DNA from: an uncultured Prevotella sp.
Lineage (GTDB): Bacteria > Bacteroidota > Bacteroidia > Bacteroidales > Bacteroidaceae
DNA: 64,000 nt
Assembly: GCA_900550365.1 (NCBI GenBank)
Contig: URRR01000003.1
Span: 80,512-144,511 of the forward strand
Direction of reading: 5' to 3'
Part shown: piece after piece, positions 1 to 8,933 of the stretch
Numbering within the stretch: position 1 is the first letter of the stretch
Layout of the letters: every line of letters starts with the position of its first letter
The notes under the pieces: model-generated
Database searches by the model: none
What the model saw: only the letters and a program-made list of their open reading frames with translations
Told to the model about the DNA's origin: nothing
Position numbers and translations under genes: made by a program

Positions 1-269
1 AACCGTGAATAATGTTTTGACAGACAGCCGATTTTGAGTAACTTCGCATGCTGATGACGCCTGTCAGGGCACGGCAAGGTTGCCTGACATCGGCTTCCGG
101 CAAAACAAAAGGCCGCCGATGAGCTTGTAAAAGATGACCTTTCATCATGTAAAAGACGGTCTTTTGCAAGCCGGAAGGCCACCTTTTGAAATCGAAACAA
201 AAAGGACCTGCGTTGCTTAAGAACACATTGTGCAGTGATATGAGAACACTAAAACCGTAAGAGAAACAA
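1..269. other. Non-coding region upstream of the hybrid regulator
   Basis: No credible gene is present. A promoter-like pair, TTTG at 16-19 and TAACTTCG at 39-46 with a 19-base spacer, fits the Bacteroidetes housekeeping consensus with one mismatch in the -7 box. A small inverted repeat (TGTCAGG/CCTGACA) lies at 62-89, and a copy of the window-wide A4/T4 palindromic element occupies about 107-191. The regulator start follows at 270. Confidence 0.5.
107..191. repeat. A4/T4 palindromic intergenic element, copy 1
   Basis: Four degenerate units of the family described for this window are visible: AAAAGGCCGCC near 107, AAAAGATGACCTTTC near 129, AAAAGACGGTCTTTT near 151 and AAGGCCACCTTTT near 175. 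This is one of the less regular copies. It lies 80 bases upstream of the hybrid regulator, in what would be its leader if transcription starts near position 50. Confidence 0.7.
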
Positions 270-3200
270 ATGAAAATGTTACGATTTTCGACATTACGAT
301 ATGGCAACCGCCGCTGTCTGCCGTGGAGACACGTCTCCGTGGCGGCGGCATGTATGCTGATATCGCTGCTGACCCTTGCCGACAGCGGACGCCTGTACAC
401 ATCAAACGAACTGACGAGCAGCCTGACCAACTGCGTAGGGCAAGACCATTACGGCTACATCTGGGTGGGCACGGAGAACGGTCTGAACAAGTTTGACGGC
501 TACCGCTTCACCCAATACATCAGGAACAACGTGTGTGACAAGGACCCGGCGTCGCTCCTCAGCAACGACGTATCAAAGGCTTTCACTGACAGGGAGGGCC
601 GGCTGTGGATAGGATGTGACCAGGGTCTCATGCAATATGACTACCAGGACGACAGCTTCAAGACTTTTCCCTTTCCCGACAAGCTGACGCCGAGAGTTGA
701 GGACATCATCCAGACGGCCGGCGGCGACATTCTTTTAGCCACGGCAGGATACGGTCTGTTCAGCATAAAGGCCGGCACAGACGTCATCACCAAAGAGAAC
801 ATACCAGGCTGGAAAACGTCTTACGAATTTGTCAACCGCCTGTTCATCGACCGTAACAACGACATATGGATGAGCATGCCGAGGTCAAGGATAACACGGA
901 TGCACCGCAGTGCCGGCGGCAAAATCACGTTCAAGGACTTCAAGACGACGTGCGGCCCTACCATAAACTGCATCGACATGGGCCGCGAGGGCTTCCTCGT
1001 AGTGTGCATGTACGGCATAATGAGATACGACTATGCCACGGACCGCCTCACCGATACCGGCTATGACATGAGCCTGCTCAACAGGAACGTGTCGATAAGA
1101 AGGGGCATAGCCGACCGCAAGGGCAACATCTACATCGGCACATCGGGCAGCGGCCTTATGACGATACCCGCAGGCAGCAAGACGCTTGTGCAGGCAAAGA
1201 CCAAGGACAAGAGCTTTGACCTGTCGACGTCGAACGTCAATGACATCTTCGAGGACAAGGACGGCAACATATGGGTGAGCTGTTACAAGCGGGGAATATA
1301 CCTGCTCAACCAGGACAAGGAGGCCTTCAGCAGCTGGGACTTCACGTCTCAGAAATACTTTCTCGGCAGCGGCGTGTCATCGATAGCCGCAGGCAACGAC
1401 GGCGACATATGGGTTACCGTGCAGAAGGCCGGCGTGTATAAGTTTGACAAGAGCGGCAACGTATCAGCCCACCCCAACTCGCCGTACGGCTCTAACACCA
1501 TATACCGCGACGGGCAGGGGCGCTTCTGGCTGTGCACCGAGAACTGTCTCTATGCCTATGACCCATACACCGGGCTGTCAGAGGAGAAGGCCCGTTATGA
1601 CGGGTGGGGGCTCAACTGCATGACCGACGACGGCCGCGGCCGCCTGTTCATCTGCAACTACGGCAAGGGTCTGTGCGTTTATGACACGCGCTCGGGCAAG
1701 AGTCTGTCGTTCAGCATGGAGGACAGACGCCGCCACGGCACAATATGCAACAACTGGATAAAGGCTCTCTTCATTGACAGCGACGGCCGTCTGTGGATAG
1801 GCAGCGCCAACGGAGTGTCGTGTATGGACACGAGTAACTACCATTTCATCACCAACAACAGCGGAACGATGCTCAGAAACATGCAGAGCCTGTCGTTCGG
1901 CGAGACCCATGAGGGCCGGATACTCATCGGCACCAACAACGGTCTGTATGAATATGACAAGGTTACGAAGCGTCTGAGGCTGTTCCCGGGCTCGCGGATG
2001 CTGCGCAACAACAGCATATACGGCATCGTAATCGACAACAGCAACGACATATGGCTGAGCACGGCACGCGGAATAATGCTCTACGACAGGCACGAGGGCC
2101 GGTTCATCAGCCACGTAAGAGGCAACGGCCTGTCCACCTACGAGTACATCATCGGGGCGGCTCTCCACTCTGACGACACTGACCGCATAGCCTTCGGCAC
2201 GAATGACGGCGTGACGGTGTTCAGTCCCGACGAGGTGAAAAGCAGCACGCTCGAGATGGACAGCATCTACCTTACCAACTTCATCGTCAACGGCAAGCCC
2301 GTGTACAGCTTCAGAGACAGCTTCACCGTGCCGTACAACAGCAACACGCTGCAGCTCGAGTTCTCGCTGCTCAACTTCAAGCACACCGGCGAGATACGCT
2401 TCCAGTACCGCGTCAACGGCAGCGAGGAGTGGATAACCGTAAGCGACGGCACCAACGCCCTGCGCTTCAACGAGCTGAAGCCCGGCCGCTACGACATCTG
2501 CGTGCGCGCAGAGTGTAACGGCAAATACTCGCGGCAGACAAAGAAGATAACCGTCATCGTGAAGAATCCCTGGTACTCGTCAACCATGGCCTGGATAATA
2601 TACGTGCTCGTGATTGTCTCGGCGGTGGTCTACGCCATACGCCAGTACGAGAAGAACAAGCGTGAGGAGCTTGACGAGGCGAAGATGCGCTTCCTCATCA
2701 ACGCCACCCACGACATACGCTCACCGCTCACACTGATACTCGGTCCGCTGAACAAGCTGAAGCAGAAGGTCACCAGCAAGGAATGCCTCGAGGACATCGA
2801 CACCATTGACCGCAACGCCCAGCGCCTGCTGCTGCTCGTCAACCAGATACTTGACGAGCGCCGCATCGACAAGAACCAGATGCACCTGCACTGCCAGAAC
2901 ACCGAGCTGGGCACCCAGATCAGCGGCGTCATGGCCATGTTCCAGAGCAATGCCCGCCAGCGGGGCATATCGCTACGCCTCGTCAGCGAGGGCAAGGTGT
3001 ACGCATGGGTTGACCGCACCAACTTCGACAAGATAATACAGAACCTGCTGTCAAACTCGTTCAAGTTCACACCTGACGGCGGTGACATATGCATAATGCT
3101 GAGATACGATGGCAACGGCGTGGTGATACAGGTGCAGGACACCGGCACAGGCTTTGCCGACGAGAACACCGAGCGCCTCTTTGACCGCTTCTACCAGGGC

Positions 3201-4226
3201 ACCAACACTACCGGCATGAAGACTACCGGCACGGGCATAGGCCTCAACCTCTGCCGCACGCTGATACAGATGCACGGCGGCAAGATCAGGGCCGCCAACC
3301 GTTCTGACGGCCGTCAGGGCGCCCTCGTCACCATAACCCTGCGCACGGGCAACGCCCATCTGAAGCCCGAGGAGATTGTAACCGGCACCGATGCCTCCTG
3401 CGACGCAGGCGCCGGCACCCCTCGCCACCGCCACGCCAGCAAGAACTACCATATAATGATAGTCGACGACGACCCCGAGATAGCCGCCTACATAAGGCGC
3501 GAGCTGGGCGAATGGTACCGCCTTGACAGCTTCGCCAACGGCAAGGACGCCCTCCGGGCGCTGCTCTCTGAGCAGTATGACCTCGTCGTTTCAGACATCG
3601 TAATGCCCGTGACGGACGGTATCGCCATGCTCAAGAGCATCCGCACCAACAGCCTGATATCCGACATTCCCGTAATCCTGCTCACGTCGAAGGCCGACGC
3701 CGCTGACCGTCTTGAGGGCTTCAAGCGGGGCGCCGACGCCTACCTGCCCAAGCCGTTCGACATCGGCGAGCTGCGCGTGATGATTGACAACCTTGTCGAC
3801 AAGACGCGCCGGCTCAAGGGTAAATACTCCGGTGCCCAGGCTCAGGAGGACAAGGTGGAGAAGATCAAGGTTAAGGGCAACAACGACGCCCTCATGGAAC
3901 GCATCATGAAGTCAATCAACAAGAACATCTCCAACCCCGACTTCAACGTCGAGGAGCTTACCGCGGACGTCGGCATAAGCCGTGCCCAGCTCCACCGCAA
4001 GATGAAAGAGATAACGGGCATATCCGCCGGCGAGTTTATCCGCAACCTGCGCCTCGAGCAGGCCGCAAGGCTCATCTGCGAGGGCAAGATCAACATCACG
4101 CAGGTGGCCTACAACGTAGGGTTCAACAACCAGACCCACTTCTCCACGGTGTTCAAGAAGCATTTCGGCATGTCGCCCAGCGAATATGCCGAGAAGCACA
4201 AGCCCGCCGGCGGCGGAGAATCCTGA
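270..4226 (+). CDS. Hybrid two-component system sensor/regulator (HTCS)
   Basis: A one-protein signal transduction system that senses oligosaccharides in the periplasm and activates the adjacent utilization genes. From the N-terminus there is a signal peptide or anchor, about 14 two-component-propeller repeats (IWVG, LWIG, IWMS type motifs, residues 45-680), a Y_Y_Y domain (about 690-770), and a membrane helix near 778-797. These are followed by a histidine kinase with phospho-acceptor His814 (ATHDIRSPL) and ATPase boxes NLLSNSFKF and GTGIGLNL, a receiver domain (IMIVDDDPE) with phospho-acceptor Asp1109 (SDIVMP), and a C-terminal AraC-type helix-turn-helix. Its 1318 residues are typical of the family. 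It precedes the GH67 gene by 46 bases and heads the locus. In Bacteroides, HTCS proteins next to GH10/GH67/SusCD genes respond to xylo-oligosaccharides, which I infer here too. Confidence 0.95.
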   Translation: MKMLRFSTLRYGNRRCLPWRHVSVAAACMLISLLTLADSGRLYTSNELTSSLTNCVGQDHYGYIWVGTENGLNKFDGYRFTQYIRNNVCDKDPASLLSNDVSKAFTDREGRLWIGCDQGLMQYDYQDDSFKTFPFPDKLTPRVEDIIQTAGGDILLATAGYGLFSIKAGTDVITKENIPGWKTSYEFVNRLFIDRNNDIWMSMPRSRITRMHRSAGGKITFKDFKTTCGPTINCIDMGREGFLVVCMYGIMRYDYATDRLTDTGYDMSLLNRNVSIRRGIADRKGNIYIGTSGSGLMTIPAGSKTLVQAKTKDKSFDLSTSNVNDIFEDKDGNIWVSCYKRGIYLLNQDKEAFSSWDFTSQKYFLGSGVSSIAAGNDGDIWVTVQKAGVYKFDKSGNVSAHPNSPYGSNTIYRDGQGRFWLCTENCLYAYDPYTGLSEEKARYDGWGLNCMTDDGRGRLFICNYGKGLCVYDTRSGKSLSFSMEDRRRHGTICNNWIKALFIDSDGRLWIGSANGVSCMDTSNYHFITNNSGTMLRNMQSLSFGETHEGRILIGTNNGLYEYDKVTKRLRLFPGSRMLRNNSIYGIVIDNSNDIWLSTARGIMLYDRHEGRFISHVRGNGLSTYEYIIGAALHSDDTDRIAFGTNDGVTVFSPDEVKSSTLEMDSIYLTNFIVNGKPVYSFRDSFTVPYNSNTLQLEFSLLNFKHTGEIRFQYRVNGSEEWITVSDGTNALRFNELKPGRYDICVRAECNGKYSRQTKKITVIVKNPWYSSTMAWIIYVLVIVSAVVYAIRQYEKNKREELDEAKMRFLINATHDIRSPLTLILGPLNKLKQKVTSKECLEDIDTIDRNAQRLLLLVNQILDERRIDKNQMHLHCQNTELGTQISGVMAMFQSNARQRGISLRLVSEGKVYAWVDRTNFDKIIQNLLSNSFKFTPDGGDICIMLRYDGNGVVIQVQDTGTGFADENTERLFDRFYQGTNTTGMKTTGTGIGLNLCRTLIQMHGGKIRAANRSDGRQGALVTITLRTGNAHLKPEEIVTGTDASCDAGAGTPRHRHASKNYHIMIVDDDPEIAAYIRRELGEWYRLDSFANGKDALRALLSEQYDLVVSDIVMPVTDGIAMLKSIRTNSLISDIPVILLTSKADAADRLEGFKRGADAYLPKPFDIGELRVMIDNLVDKTRRLKGKYSGAQAQEDKVEKIKVKGNNDALMERIMKSINKNISNPDFNVEELTADVGISRAQLHRKMKEITGISAGEFIRNLRLEQAARLICEGKINITQVAYNVGFNNQTHFSTVFKKHFGMSPSEYAEKHKPAGGGES

Positions 4227-4272
4227 TCAGCCGGATTATTCTTATACGTCTTAAACCGAAAACATTAATGAT

Positions 4273-6279
4273 ATGAAACTGAAACTTACTGCCGCCGCGG
4301 CCGCTCTGGTCATGCTGTGCACGGCTGCCCGTGCCGACGACGGCTCGCGCCTGTGGCTCGGCATGAGCCGCGGCCGGTGCCTGGCCAGGATTGAGACCAA
4401 CGACAAGTCGCCCGTGGCGCTTACGGCCGTGCGCGAGCTGGCCGCCTGCTGGAACGGGGCTGACGTCACCCTCGTGCGCGACAAGAGCATGCCCGACGAC
4501 GACGGGTTCAGCATCGCCCCCGGCGGCGGCTCATCAAGCCTCGTCATACGCGCCCGCCGCAGCGCCGGCCTGCTCTACGGCGCCTACGAGCTGCTGCGCA
4601 TACAGCAGACGCGCGGCCACGCCCTGCCGTGGGCGGGCGCTGCCGGCACGAGCCGCCTTACGGCCGATGAAGCGTATGCCGCCAACGCCTCTCAGTGCGT
4701 CGTGTCATCGTCGCCCGCCCTGCCCTACCGCCTGCTCAACCACTGGGACAACCCCGACGGCAGCGTAGAGCGCGGCTATGCCGGCCACAGCATCTGGAAG
4801 TGGGATGAGATCAACGGCGACAAGGGCACGATGAGCATCTCCCTCCGCGAGCGGCTCACCACCTACTGCCGTGCCAACGCCTCCGTGGGCATCAACGGCG
4901 CCGTGCTCAACAACGTCAACGCCTCGCCCATGATGCTCACGCCCGGATACCTCAGTAAGGTAAAGGTCATAGCCGACCTTCTGCGTGCCTACGGCATACG
5001 CGTCTACCTCTCGGTAAACTTCGCCTCGCCCATGGCCGTCGGCGGTCTGCCCACGGCCGACCCGCTCAGCAGGGACGTGCGCGAGTGGTGGAAGAAGAAG
5101 GTGCGCGAGATCTACCGCCTCATCCCCGACTTCGGCGGATTCCTCGTCAAGGCCAACTCTGAGGGGCAGCCCGGGCCCGGCGACTACGGCCGCACCCATG
5201 CCCAGGGCGCCAACATGCTGGCCGAAGCCCTGGCGCCCCACGGCGGCATAGTGATGTGGCGCAGCTTCGTCTACGGCAACCATGAGGGCGAAGACCGCGT
5301 GATGCAGGCCGTAACCGAGTTTGCCCCGCTCGACGGCAAGTTTGCCCCTAACGTCATCCTCCAGTCGAAGAACGGGCCGCTCGACTTCCAGCCCCGCGAG
5401 CCCTACGCCCCCATATTCGACCGCATGCGCCATACGCCCATGTGGGCCGAGCTGCAGATAACGCAGGAGTATCTCGGGCAGAGCCGCCACCTGGTCTACC
5501 TCGCCCCCATGTGGAAAGAGTTCTTCACCTACGTCAGCCCCTCGCGGCTTGCCGGCATTGCCGGCGTGGCCAACACGGGCGACGACGCCTCCTGGTGCGG
5601 CCACCACTTCTCCCAGGCCAACTGGTACGCCTACGGGCGCCTGGCGTGGGCTCCCTCGCTGTCATCAGACAGCATAGCCCGCGAGTGGCTCGCCCAGACG
5701 TTTACCCGCGACACGGCCTTCGTCAGCCCCATGGCCGCCGTGATGGAGGCCAGCCGTGAGGCCTGCGTTGACTACATGATGCCCCTCGGCCTTCACCACA
5801 TCTTCAAGGCCGACCACCACTACGGCCCCGAGCCCCAGGGGCGCTACCCCGGTTACCCGGCAGAGTGGTGTCCCGTGTACTACCACCGGGCCGACAGCCT
5901 CGGCCTCGGCTTCGACCGCACCCTCACCGGCAGCGGCGCCGTGGCCCAGTACCGCCACCCCTACGACAGCATATACAACAGCCTCGAGGCCTGCCCTGAG
6001 GAGTATCTCCTCTGGTTCCACCACGTCGGCTGGAACCATCGCCTCGGCAACGGCCTTACGCTCTGGCAGAACCTCTGCGCCCGTTACAGCCGCGGCGTAA
6101 GCCTGGCCGACAGCTTCGTGGCCACGTGGCGGCGCATGCGCCCCTACGTAGACGCCCGCCGCTACGCTGAGGTAGAGCGCGCCCTCGCCCGCCAGGCCCT
6201 CGACGCCCGCCGCTGGCGCGACTTCTGCCTCGGCTACTTCAGCGCCTTCTCAGGCCAACCCGTACCCGACAATCAATAA
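4273..6279 (+). CDS. GH67 alpha-glucuronidase
   Basis: Removes (4-O-methyl)-alpha-glucuronic acid from the non-reducing-end xylose of glucuronoxylo-oligosaccharides, probably in the periplasm. A signal peptide (residues 1-21, ending AARA) is followed by the GH67 N-terminal sandwich, with the RSAGLLYGAYELLR motif around residue 96, and then the TIM barrel (LLNHWDNPDGSVERGY, IWKWDEI). Likely catalytic residues are Glu297 (NSEGQPGPG) as acid, and Asp371 (LDFQPRE) with Glu399 (TQEYLG) as the base pair. The 28-residue Asp-Glu spacing equals that of Cellvibrio GlcA67A (Asp365/Glu393). The length, 668 residues, is normal. The gene is 46 bases after the HTCS gene and 18 bases before the GH35-like gene, so these three are probably cotranscribed. 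Confidence 0.95.
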   Translation: MKLKLTAAAAALVMLCTAARADDGSRLWLGMSRGRCLARIETNDKSPVALTAVRELAACWNGADVTLVRDKSMPDDDGFSIAPGGGSSSLVIRARRSAGLLYGAYELLRIQQTRGHALPWAGAAGTSRLTADEAYAANASQCVVSSSPALPYRLLNHWDNPDGSVERGYAGHSIWKWDEINGDKGTMSISLRERLTTYCRANASVGINGAVLNNVNASPMMLTPGYLSKVKVIADLLRAYGIRVYLSVNFASPMAVGGLPTADPLSRDVREWWKKKVREIYRLIPDFGGFLVKANSEGQPGPGDYGRTHAQGANMLAEALAPHGGIVMWRSFVYGNHEGEDRVMQAVTEFAPLDGKFAPNVILQSKNGPLDFQPREPYAPIFDRMRHTPMWAELQITQEYLGQSRHLVYLAPMWKEFFTYVSPSRLAGIAGVANTGDDASWCGHHFSQANWYAYGRLAWAPSLSSDSIAREWLAQTFTRDTAFVSPMAAVMEASREACVDYMMPLGLHHIFKADHHYGPEPQGRYPGYPAEWCPVYYHRADSLGLGFDRTLTGSGAVAQYRHPYDSIYNSLEACPEEYLLWFHHVGWNHRLGNGLTLWQNLCARYSRGVSLADSFVATWRRMRPYVDARRYAEVERALARQALDARRWRDFCLGYFSAFSGQPVPDNQ

Positions 6280-6297
6280 CTCCCGAAACCCGCATTT

Positions 6298-8049
6298 ATG
6301 AAAACAATATCCTTAAGAACAGCCGCCGCCGCGCTCATCCTTGCGCTGAGCCTGCACTGCCGGGCACAGGCAACTATCGTGACAAAGGCGGGCAAAACGC
6401 AATTTATCTCCCGCGGGCAACCCATGCACATATTAGGCGGCGAGCTGAGCAATTCGGCCGCCACATGCACTGCCGACGCCCGCAACCTCATGCCGCGCAT
6501 GAAGGCACTCGGCCTTAACACCGTGCTCGTGCCCGCCCAATGGGACCTCATCGAACCCGCTGAAGGCCACTTTGACTTCACCCTGACCGGCCACATCATA
6601 GACAAGGCCCGGGAGAACGGCCTCAAACTGATATTCCTATGGTTCGGCGCATGGAAAAACTCGATGAGCTGCTATGCTCCGCTATGGTTCAAGGAAGACG
6701 CCAAACGCTTTCCACGCGCCATGACGGCTGCAGGCAGACCGTTAGAGATAGCCAGCGCATTCTCGCCAGAAGTGCTTAAGGCCGACAGCCGCGCCTTCAC
6801 CGCCCTGATGAGATACATCGCAGAGAAAGACCCCGACAAGTCAACCGTGATAATGGTGCAGGTAGAAAACGAGATAGGCATGCTTGAGAACGCCCGCGAC
6901 TATTCGCCACGCGCCACGAGCCTCTACCGTGGCGACGTGCCCAGTGAACTCACTGAATACCTGCTCAAGAACGCCTCCGCCCTGCATCCATATATCCTTA
7001 AACGGATAACAGGCACCGACACCAAAGGGACGCAAACGATGCGCACGCTGAAAGACAAGCTCACGGGCGGCGGCACGTGGGCCGACCTCTTCGGCGGTGA
7101 CGATGCCTATACCGAAGAGATATTCATGGCCTACCACTACGCCCTCTACGTAGAGCAGCTGGCTGCGGCGGCCAAGGCCATACACGACTTGCCGCTGTAT
7201 GTCAACGCAGCGCTTGACAGCCGCGGGCGACGCCCCGGCCAATATCCATCAGCAGGTCCCCTGGCGCGCCTTATCGACATATGGCACGCCGCAGCGCCCC
7301 ACATCGACATACTCTCGCCCGACATCTATGACGACGGCTTCAAGGACTGGGCCTCGCAGTATGCCCTGCCCGGCAATCCGCTTTTCATCCCCGAAGCGCG
7401 ATGCTGCGTCAACTCCGGCGTAAGAGCAATGTACGTCATCGGCGAGCACAAAGCCTTAGGCTACAGTCCTTTCGCCATTGACATAGCCGCGCCTGAAGCC
7501 CGCAAGTCAATAAAGAGCGCCTATGCCCTGCTGCGCAGACTTGAGCCCCTGCTCACTGCATCCGGCAGTGCCGACACGTGGGGACTGCTGCTCAGCAAGG
7601 ACGACCCCACACGAAAGATAACCAGCGGCGACATCGTCATCACCGCCTCACATGCCCGCACTCTGCCGTGGAACTCAACCGACGGTCCTTGGGCTGAGGG
7701 CGGCGGAATAATCATCAGGCTCGGCGCTCTTGACTATATCATAGCCGGCAGCGGCGTAGTAGCCACGTTTGCCACGAAAGGAACGGCTGACACGGCCGGC
7801 GGCCCTGCGCTCGGACAAGACGGCTTCGCCGCCACGGGCTCTGACACAAAGGCTGCCGCAGACTCCGGCCGATTCACGTTTAAAGGCAAGCAAACAGGCA
7901 TAGGCTACGTAGACGAGGTAGACATCAACCCCGACGGAAGCCTGAAATACCTGCGCCGCGACAACGGTGACCAGACTCACCAGGGCCGCCACGTATGCAT
8001 TTCTCCCGGCGACACACGCATTCTGCACGTCAGGCTCTATGAATACTGA
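6298..8049 (+). CDS. GH35-type beta-galactosidase-like enzyme with DUF5597 C-terminus
   Basis: A probable exported exo-glycosidase of clan GH-A. The signal peptide (residues 1-23, CRAQA) is followed by a barrel whose early segments (FISRGQPMHILGGEL, GLNTVLVPAQWDLIEP) match the GH35/GH42-like fold. The proposed acid/base is Glu192 in VQVENEIG and the proposed nucleophile is Glu366 in FIPEARC. The C-terminal third resembles DUF5597, which commonly accompanies such barrels in Bacteroidetes. Position directly after GH67 suggests action on a xylan side sugar such as galactose; the substrate is inferred, not visible. It is the last gene before an 884-base gap holding a palindromic element. Confidence 0.8.
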   Translation: MKTISLRTAAAALILALSLHCRAQATIVTKAGKTQFISRGQPMHILGGELSNSAATCTADARNLMPRMKALGLNTVLVPAQWDLIEPAEGHFDFTLTGHIIDKARENGLKLIFLWFGAWKNSMSCYAPLWFKEDAKRFPRAMTAAGRPLEIASAFSPEVLKADSRAFTALMRYIAEKDPDKSTVIMVQVENEIGMLENARDYSPRATSLYRGDVPSELTEYLLKNASALHPYILKRITGTDTKGTQTMRTLKDKLTGGGTWADLFGGDDAYTEEIFMAYHYALYVEQLAAAAKAIHDLPLYVNAALDSRGRRPGQYPSAGPLARLIDIWHAAAPHIDILSPDIYDDGFKDWASQYALPGNPLFIPEARCCVNSGVRAMYVIGEHKALGYSPFAIDIAAPEARKSIKSAYALLRRLEPLLTASGSADTWGLLLSKDDPTRKITSGDIVITASHARTLPWNSTDGPWAEGGGIIIRLGALDYIIAGSGVVATFATKGTADTAGGPALGQDGFAATGSDTKAAADSGRFTFKGKQTGIGYVDEVDINPDGSLKYLRRDNGDQTHQGRHVCISPGDTRILHVRLYEY

Positions 8050-8106
8050 TACAAATCAAAACGCAATCCGCAGCAGGTTTATAACCCATTGATAATCAGC
8101 ATATCC

Positions 8107-8190
8107 GCAAAAGGCCACCTTTTACACACCAAGAGGTGGCCTTTCAGCGTGTAAAAGGTGGCCTTTTGAAAGCCAAAAGAGCATCTTTGA
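8107..8190. repeat. A4/T4 palindromic intergenic element, copy 2
   Basis: The units are AAAAGGCCACCTTTT (8109), AGAGGTGGCCTTTC (8132), AAAAGGTGGCCTTTT (8153) and AAAAGAGCATCTTTG (about 8175). Units 1 and 3 are exact reverse complements, so they can pair over 15 bases, and each unit alone can form a six-base AAAAGG/CCTTTT stem. A flanking stretch TAACCCATTGATAATCAG (8082-8099) resembles sequences beside other copies. It lies 60 bases after the GH35-like gene, consistent with a transcript 3' end. Confidence 0.85.
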
Positions 8191-8335
8191 AAAGAGGTTG
8201 GAGAAGTTAAAGAATTTATCATGCCCTGCGGACGTTGTAAGTTTAAGCCAAATGCCTTGTTAATTATGAGGAAAGAAGTCCCTTAACAGTCAGTAAAGTA
8301 TGCCGTAAGGTTAACTGATAAAATTTTTTGTTTTT

Positions 8336-8549
8336 CATCTCTCATCTGTCACTTTTCCCTCATATAACGCTGACAGTCAGGCCTTTGGCCGGTGACAGAT
8401 GTAAAAAACATCTGTCATGCTTTCCTGCTTGTGTTCCTGCGGATTTGCTAATCCGCGTGAACGGCCGGTGACAGACGTAAAAAACATCTGTCACTTCATA
8501 ACCGGCTGAAAACAAACGAGTTATGAAGAAAAGTGACAGATGAGAGATG
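8336..8549. repeat. Nested inverted repeat with two internal hairpins
   Basis: The outer arms are a perfect 22-base inverted repeat (8336-8357 and 8528-8549; the left arm begins CATCTCTCATCTGTCACTTT). Inside lie two near-identical 31-base direct repeats, 8387-8417 and 8463-8493, each containing TGACAGAYGT-AAAAA-ACATCTGTCA. The first is a perfect 10-base-stem hairpin; the second has one mismatch. The TGACAGATG/CATCTGTCA core therefore occurs six times. It could be a small mobile inverted-repeat element, a structured RNA or a multi-site operator. It is not coding. Confidence 0.75.
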
Positions 8550-8879
8550 TTTACGGAAAACTACATAACTGAAATGGCCGTGCTGTCCGTATTACTGTTC
8601 ACATCCGCATACTTGTCATTATGCACCTGAAGTGCGGATGACCCGCCTTCTGAAATTCCACTGATGTCAGTATTGTTCCGATGCGGCAGGTCCGGCCCTG
8701 ACACAAATCTTTGCTACACATTCTTTATTTATTGATAATGTTAAGCAAAATTGCTCTCTGTGTCCTTATTCTATTAAAATATGTCTCCAAAAAGCGCCTC
8801 AATACAAGTGTTTTAACACAATGAGACATTTTGAAATGTCGCTGAAACATTTAATAATACATGCTTGGGCTTTATTGCA

Positions 8880-8887
8880 TAATTTTG
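8880..8887 (+). promoter_or_regulatory. Putative -7 promoter box for the susC operon
   Basis: TAATTTTG fits the Bacteroidetes -7 consensus TAnnTTTG. It is the best match upstream of the susC start at 8934 and would give a leader of about 40 bases. The -33 position is poor, as is common for regulated utilization-locus promoters. Confidence 0.45.
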
Positions 8888-8933
8888 CGTTCGGGAAACT
8901 TTTTTTACTTTAAACATTATAAAAAACCGAATC

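Larger units (their letters stand above)
8050..8933. promoter_or_regulatory. Structured 884-base intergenic region upstream of susC
   Basis: No credible gene lies here. In order it holds the second A4/T4 palindromic element (8107-8190), a nested inverted-repeat structure (8336-8549), a stretch with CATCCGCA (about 8603) inverted as TGCGGATG (about 8633), an AT-rich segment (8700-8860) where HTCS operator sites would be expected, and a -7-like TAATTTTG box at 8880-8887, 46 bases before the susC start. No good TTTG box sits 19-21 bases upstream of it, which fits an activator-dependent promoter. The operator is inferred. Confidence 0.55.
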
